A stretch of 64,000 nt of DNA, from positions 372,001 through 436,000 of the forward strand of contig JACKBQ010000002.1 in NCBI GenBank assembly GCA_020634455.1. The letters run 5' to 3'. Both the position numbers and the translations under genes were made by a program. Under the pieces are notes generated by a model. It was not told the origin of the DNA. It was given only the letters and a program-made list of their open reading frames with translations, and searched no databases. This document shows positions 61,184-64,000 of this stretch, one piece after another. The DNA is from Ardenticatenaceae bacterium. GTDB lineage: Bacteria; Chloroflexota; Anaerolineae; Promineifilales; Promineifilaceae. Each line of letters begins with the position of its first letter. The first letter of the stretch is position 1.

Positions 61184-61426
61184 ATGAGCACTTTAAGTTT
61201 GCGATTACCAGATTATTTGCATGAAACTGTCCGCAGCCTGGCCGAGCAGCAGGGTGTTTCGATCAACCAACTCATCACCCTGGCCGTTGCCGAAAAAATG
61301 TCTGCCTTGATGACGGAAGATTACCTAAATGAGCGAGGGCAGCGCGGCAGCCGAGAAAAATTCGAGGCTGTTTTAGCGAAGGTTCCCAACGCTGAACCTG
61401 AGGAATATGATCGGCTGGAACCGTAA
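61184..61426 (+). CDS. ribbon-helix-helix antitoxin
   Basis: An 80-residue protein with an N-terminal RHH/CopG-HicB-like segment (LSLRLPDYLHETVRSLAEQQGVSINQLITLAVAEKMS, about 4-40) and an acidic C-terminal tail that would wrap the toxin. It is second in the operon, the reverse of the usual order. It probably neutralises the PIN toxin and binds the palindrome at 60734-60755. Confidence 0.8.
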   Translation: MSTLSLRLPDYLHETVRSLAEQQGVSINQLITLAVAEKMSALMTEDYLNERGQRGSREKFEAVLAKVPNAEPEEYDRLEP

Positions 61427-61454
61427 AATTCAGCAGCCAAAGATAAGCTAACAC

Positions 61455-61489
61455 AATGCCCGATGCGGAAAGTGCATCGGGCATTTTTT
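61455..61489 (+). terminator. rho-independent terminator
   Basis: ATGCCCGATGC pairs with GCATCGGGCAT across a 7-base loop, followed by TTTTTT. It ends the toxin-antitoxin operon. Confidence 0.92.
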
Positions 61490-61539
61490 ATCCCCCAAAC
61501 CCTCTTGCCAAAACTTTTTTTCGTGATACGTTCCCCTTC

Positions 61540-63357
61540 ATGACATCACTCAACACAACTTTAGAACCGCCCGACGTGCCGGTGGTGGAGCGGGGCAACC
61601 GGGACACCTGGCGCATTTTGTGGCGGGCGTTTGGCTATTTACGGCCGTATCGCAACCTCGTCGTTGGCACCTACTTCACCATGCTGGTCATTGACGGCCT
61701 TAGCCTGGTGATCCCCCAATTTATCCGGCAAATTATTGACCGGGGCATTCGCCAGCAGGAGATTGGCTTTTTGGGCTGGTCGGTGCTGGCGCTGCTGGGG
61801 CTGACGTTCATCAAGGGCATCTTCACTTACTTTCAGGGGCGCTGGACCGAGGTGGCCTCCCAAACGGTGGCCTACGACCTGCGCAACGAAATCCAGAACA
61901 AGCTCACCGTGCTGCCCTTCTCCTACCACGATCGCACCGAGACGGGCCAACTGCTCTCCCGCGCCATCCAGGACGTGGAGCGGATTCGCTTCCTCACCGG
62001 GCGGGCGGCGTTTCGCATTGTGGATGGGGCGTTTTTGCTGGTGACAACGGCCGTTATCCTCTTCACCATGAACGCCAAACTGGCCCTGCTGGTGATGCTG
62101 ACCCTGCCGCTGCTGCTGTGGCGCTCGCTCAGCTTTGGCCGCCGCTTCCGCCCGCTGTCTTTGGCGATTCAGGACCAGCTGGCCGTGCTGACCACTAACC
62201 TGGAGCAAAATTTGCGCGGGGCGCGGGTGGTGAAGGCGTTTGCCCAGGAGGATGCCGAAATCGGCCGTTTCCGGCAGCAAAATGAACGCTGGTTTGCCCT
62301 CTCCGCGCTCTCCGCCCGGCTGGACGGGGTGAACATTCCCCTGATGGACCTGATTGCCAACCTGGGCACCGTGGCCGTGATTGGCTACGGCGGCTGGCTG
62401 GTAACCCAAAACGCGCTGACGCTGGGTGAACTGGTTGCCTTTACCACCTACCTGGGCCAACTCACCACTCCCGTGCGCCGCATCGGGCTGGTGCTGCCCG
62501 CCATCATCATGGCCTCCGCCTCCGGCGAGCGCATCTTTGAAATCCTCGACCAGATTCCCGACGTGAAGGATGCGCCCGATGCGGTTGATCTGCCCAAAAT
62601 CCAGGGGCAGGTGCAGTTTGAGGACGTTTCGTTTGGCTACCTGAAGCGGCACCGGGTGCTAAAAGATATTCGTTTTAGTGCCGCGCCGGGGCAGGTGATT
62701 GCCCTGCTGGGCGCGACCGGGTCGGGCAAATCCACCATCATGAATTTGCTGCCCCGTTTTTACGACCCGACGGGTGGGCGGGTGCTGGTGGATGGCCACG
62801 ATTTGCGTCAGGTAAAGCTGGCCTCACTGCGCAGCCAGATGGGCATCGTGCTGCAAGAGACGACGCTGTTTGCCGCCACCATCGGCGAAAACATCGCTTT
62901 TAGCCAGCCAAACGCCACGCAAGATGAGATTATCGCCGCAGCCAAAGCGGCGCAGGCGCACGACTTCATCAGCGAACTGCCAGATGGGTACGAGACGCAC
63001 GTGGGTGAGCGGGGCGTGACGCTCTCTGGCGGGCAGAAGCAGCGCATCGCCATCGCTCGCGCCCTGCTGGCCAATCCCGCCATCCTCATTTTGGACGACG
63101 CCACCGCCAGCGTGGACACGCAAACGGAGCAGCTGATTCAGACGGCGCTGGGGAACTTGATGAACGGCCGTACCACCTTCGTCATCGCCCACCGCCTGAG
63201 CACCGTGCGCCGCGCCGACCAAATTTTAGTGCTGGAACGCGGCCAAATCGTCGCGTGCGGCACGCATGATGAACTGCTGGAACAATCGGCCCATTACCAG
63301 GAAATTTATAACAAGCAGCTGCGGCCGCAGGAGCGGAGTTTGCCAGTAGGCGAGTAG
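61540..63357 (+). CDS. ABC transporter, ATP-binding/permease exporter half 1
   Basis: A 605-residue type I exporter half. A six-helix membrane domain (about 30-330) precedes the ATPase with Walker A LLGATGSGKST, Q-loop LQETTLF, signature LSGGQKQR, Walker B ILILDDATASVD (Asp in place of the catalytic Glu after the Walker B Asp) and the H-loop in IAHRLST. The Walker B change suggests the degenerate ATP site of a heterodimer. The start at 61540 is chosen at the domain boundary, because the frame upstream runs through the terminator. A second half follows. Confidence 0.85.
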   Translation: MTSLNTTLEPPDVPVVERGNRDTWRILWRAFGYLRPYRNLVVGTYFTMLVIDGLSLVIPQFIRQIIDRGIRQQEIGFLGWSVLALLGLTFIKGIFTYFQGRWTEVASQTVAYDLRNEIQNKLTVLPFSYHDRTETGQLLSRAIQDVERIRFLTGRAAFRIVDGAFLLVTTAVILFTMNAKLALLVMLTLPLLLWRSLSFGRRFRPLSLAIQDQLAVLTTNLEQNLRGARVVKAFAQEDAEIGRFRQQNERWFALSALSARLDGVNIPLMDLIANLGTVAVIGYGGWLVTQNALTLGELVAFTTYLGQLTTPVRRIGLVLPAIIMASASGERIFEILDQIPDVKDAPDAVDLPKIQGQVQFEDVSFGYLKRHRVLKDIRFSAAPGQVIALLGATGSGKSTIMNLLPRFYDPTGGRVLVDGHDLRQVKLASLRSQMGIVLQETTLFAATIGENIAFSQPNATQDEIIAAAKAAQAHDFISELPDGYETHVGERGVTLSGGQKQRIAIARALLANPAILILDDATASVDTQTEQLIQTALGNLMNGRTTFVIAHRLSTVRRADQILVLERGQIVACGTHDELLEQSAHYQEIYNKQLRPQERSLPVGE

Positions 63358-63412
63358 GCGAGTTTGCGAGTTACTGGCAAACTCGCCACGCGCAAACTCG
63401 CAAACTCGCAAA
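63358..63412. repeat. GCAAACTCGC inverted repeat between ABC genes
   Basis: GCGAGTTTGCGAGTT is answered by several CGCAAACTCGC words in the 69-bp gap between the two ABC halves. It forms a hairpin but has no T tract. Confidence 0.6.
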
Positions 63413-63426
63413 CAAAGGTTTTACAA

Positions 63427-64000
63427 ATGAGTTTTTCAATCGGATCAACTGGCCCCAACATGGGGCCGCGTGGGGCATTGCACAGCTTTGGCAAGGAAGA
63501 GAGCGGGCAGCTGTTTAACCAGCGGGTGGTCGTGCGGATGTTGGCGTATTTGAAGCCGTACGGCCGTTACATGCTCCTGGCCACCTTTTTTATGCTCATC
63601 ACCACCGGGCTGACGCTCCTGGTGCCTTACCTCATGAAAATTGCCATTGACGAGACGATTGCCCAGGGCGACACGGCTGGTCTAATTCGTATAGCCAGTT
63701 ACATTGCGGGCGCGTTTGTGCTGCTGTATGTGGCCTCCGCCGGGCAGCGGTATTTGCTGGGCTGGGTAGGGCAGCGGGTGCTGGCCAATCTGCGCGAGCA
63801 CATGTTCCGCCACCTCCAGGCGCTGCCGCTGGCTTACCACGACACGCACATCGTCGGCGTCACCGTCTCGCGGGTGATGAACGACGTGGCCGTCATCAAC
63901 GATTTGCTGTCGCAGGGGCTGGTGACGCTGATTGGCGATTTGCTGGTGCTGGTCGGCATCATCATCGTCATGCTTTCCATGAGTCCACGATTGGCGCTGA
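63427..64000 (+). CDS. ABC transporter, exporter half 2 (truncated by window end)
   Basis: The frame is open from ATG 63427 to the window edge (about 191 residues). AAAGG lies 9 bp upstream. An N-terminal extension rich in Gly/Ser leads to the membrane domain: YGRYMLLATFFMLITTGLTLLVPYLMKIAID, then NLREHMFRHLQALPLAYHD and GVTVSRVMNDV, as in type I exporters. It probably forms a heterodimer with the half just upstream. The ATPase domain lies outside the window. Confidence 0.8.
   Translation, partial: MSFSIGSTGPNMGPRGALHSFGKEESGQLFNQRVVVRMLAYLKPYGRYMLLATFFMLITTGLTLLVPYLMKIAIDETIAQGDTAGLIRIASYIAGAFVLLYVASAGQRYLLGWVGQRVLANLREHMFRHLQALPLAYHDTHIVGVTVSRVMNDVAVINDLLSQGLVTLIGDLLVLVGIIIVMLSMSPRLAL

Larger units (their letters stand above)
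1650..63567. repeat. highly iterated palindrome ACGGCCGT, about 120 copies
   Basis: Hand count of the octamer ACGGCCGT across the window gives about 120 copies (first at 1650-1657, last at 63560-63567), roughly one per 520 bp. Longer forms AACGGCCGTT and AAACGGCCGTTT are frequent. It appears in genes on both strands and in all frames, encoding ETAV, NGR/DGR or IRPY, as well as in gaps. By chance about one copy is expected. Near-misses (ACGGCCGC, TCGGCCGT) are far fewer. Confidence 0.95.

Noticed and set aside
61639..62652. 337-codon frame antisense to the ABC exporter
   Set aside because: Low-complexity Gly/Gln/His-rich product typical of antisense reading in GC-rich genes.

Overview
The window is a gene-dense stretch of a bacterial chromosome with about 37 protein genes on both strands and one structural RNA (SRP RNA). 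It most likely comes from Chloroflexota, near the Anaerolineae or Caldilineae grade. This is inferred from protein style, not from a marker gene: secreted proteins with Thr/Pro linkers and short FLPLI or YLPLI tails, a DUF5667-like protein coupled to an ECF sigma factor, a GlyA-GcvT fusion, very large sensor and ATPase proteins, and many kinds of palindromic intergenic repeat. No phage, insertion sequence, CRISPR array, tRNA or rRNA was seen.

Layout. 1-5 kb: end of a TraB-family membrane protein, a dienelactone-hydrolase-like lipase-fold protein, Ogt with a small Cys-rich partner and a decayed second ogt fragment, and a molybdopterin oxidoreductase. 5-14 kb: a giant protein with two class III cyclase domains, an ATPase and TPRs, then a secreted gingipain-like (C25) peptidase with a hexapeptide-repeat insertion. 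14-18 kb: Nudix, MBL-fold protein, the aroH-aroF pair behind an attenuator-like hairpin, and cyclophilin. 18-21 kb: a Ser/Thr kinase-PP2C pair with a strong promoter. 21-30 kb: two large hybrid histidine kinases around a GNAT-glycosyltransferase operon. 30-42 kb: a propeller lipoprotein, AhpD-like protein, SixA, a two-gene STAND-ATPase operon (a winged-helix ATPase plus a membrane ATPase with an extracellular propeller), and a secreted protein with a Thr/Pro tail. 42-48 kb: lipoprotein, second glycosyltransferase, a G5/3D protein-rsmA-add operon, and SRP RNA. 48-54 kb: phosphoribosyltransferase, GlyA-GcvT fusion, and an MscS channel with a cyclic-nucleotide domain. 54-64 kb: Cys-rich PAS kinase, MFS transporter, ECF sigma plus DUF5667-like protein, WD40 lipoprotein, PIN toxin-antitoxin pair, and a heterodimeric ABC exporter running off the end.

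Themes. Signalling dominates: three histidine kinases, a kinase/phosphatase pair, STAND ATPases, ECF sigma, a cyclase and a cNMP-type channel. Central metabolism is represented by aromatic amino acid entry, one-carbon metabolism and purine salvage.

Two features stand out at whole-window scale. First, the octamer palindrome ACGGCCGT occurs about 120 times (hand count; about one is expected by chance), inside genes in all frames and between genes, like the cyanobacterial HIP1 element but with a different sequence. Second, the gaps between genes carry a varied set of hairpin-forming repeats, several present twice in the window. The best candidate for an undescribed functional system is the STAND-ATPase operon at 33.4-39.9 kb.
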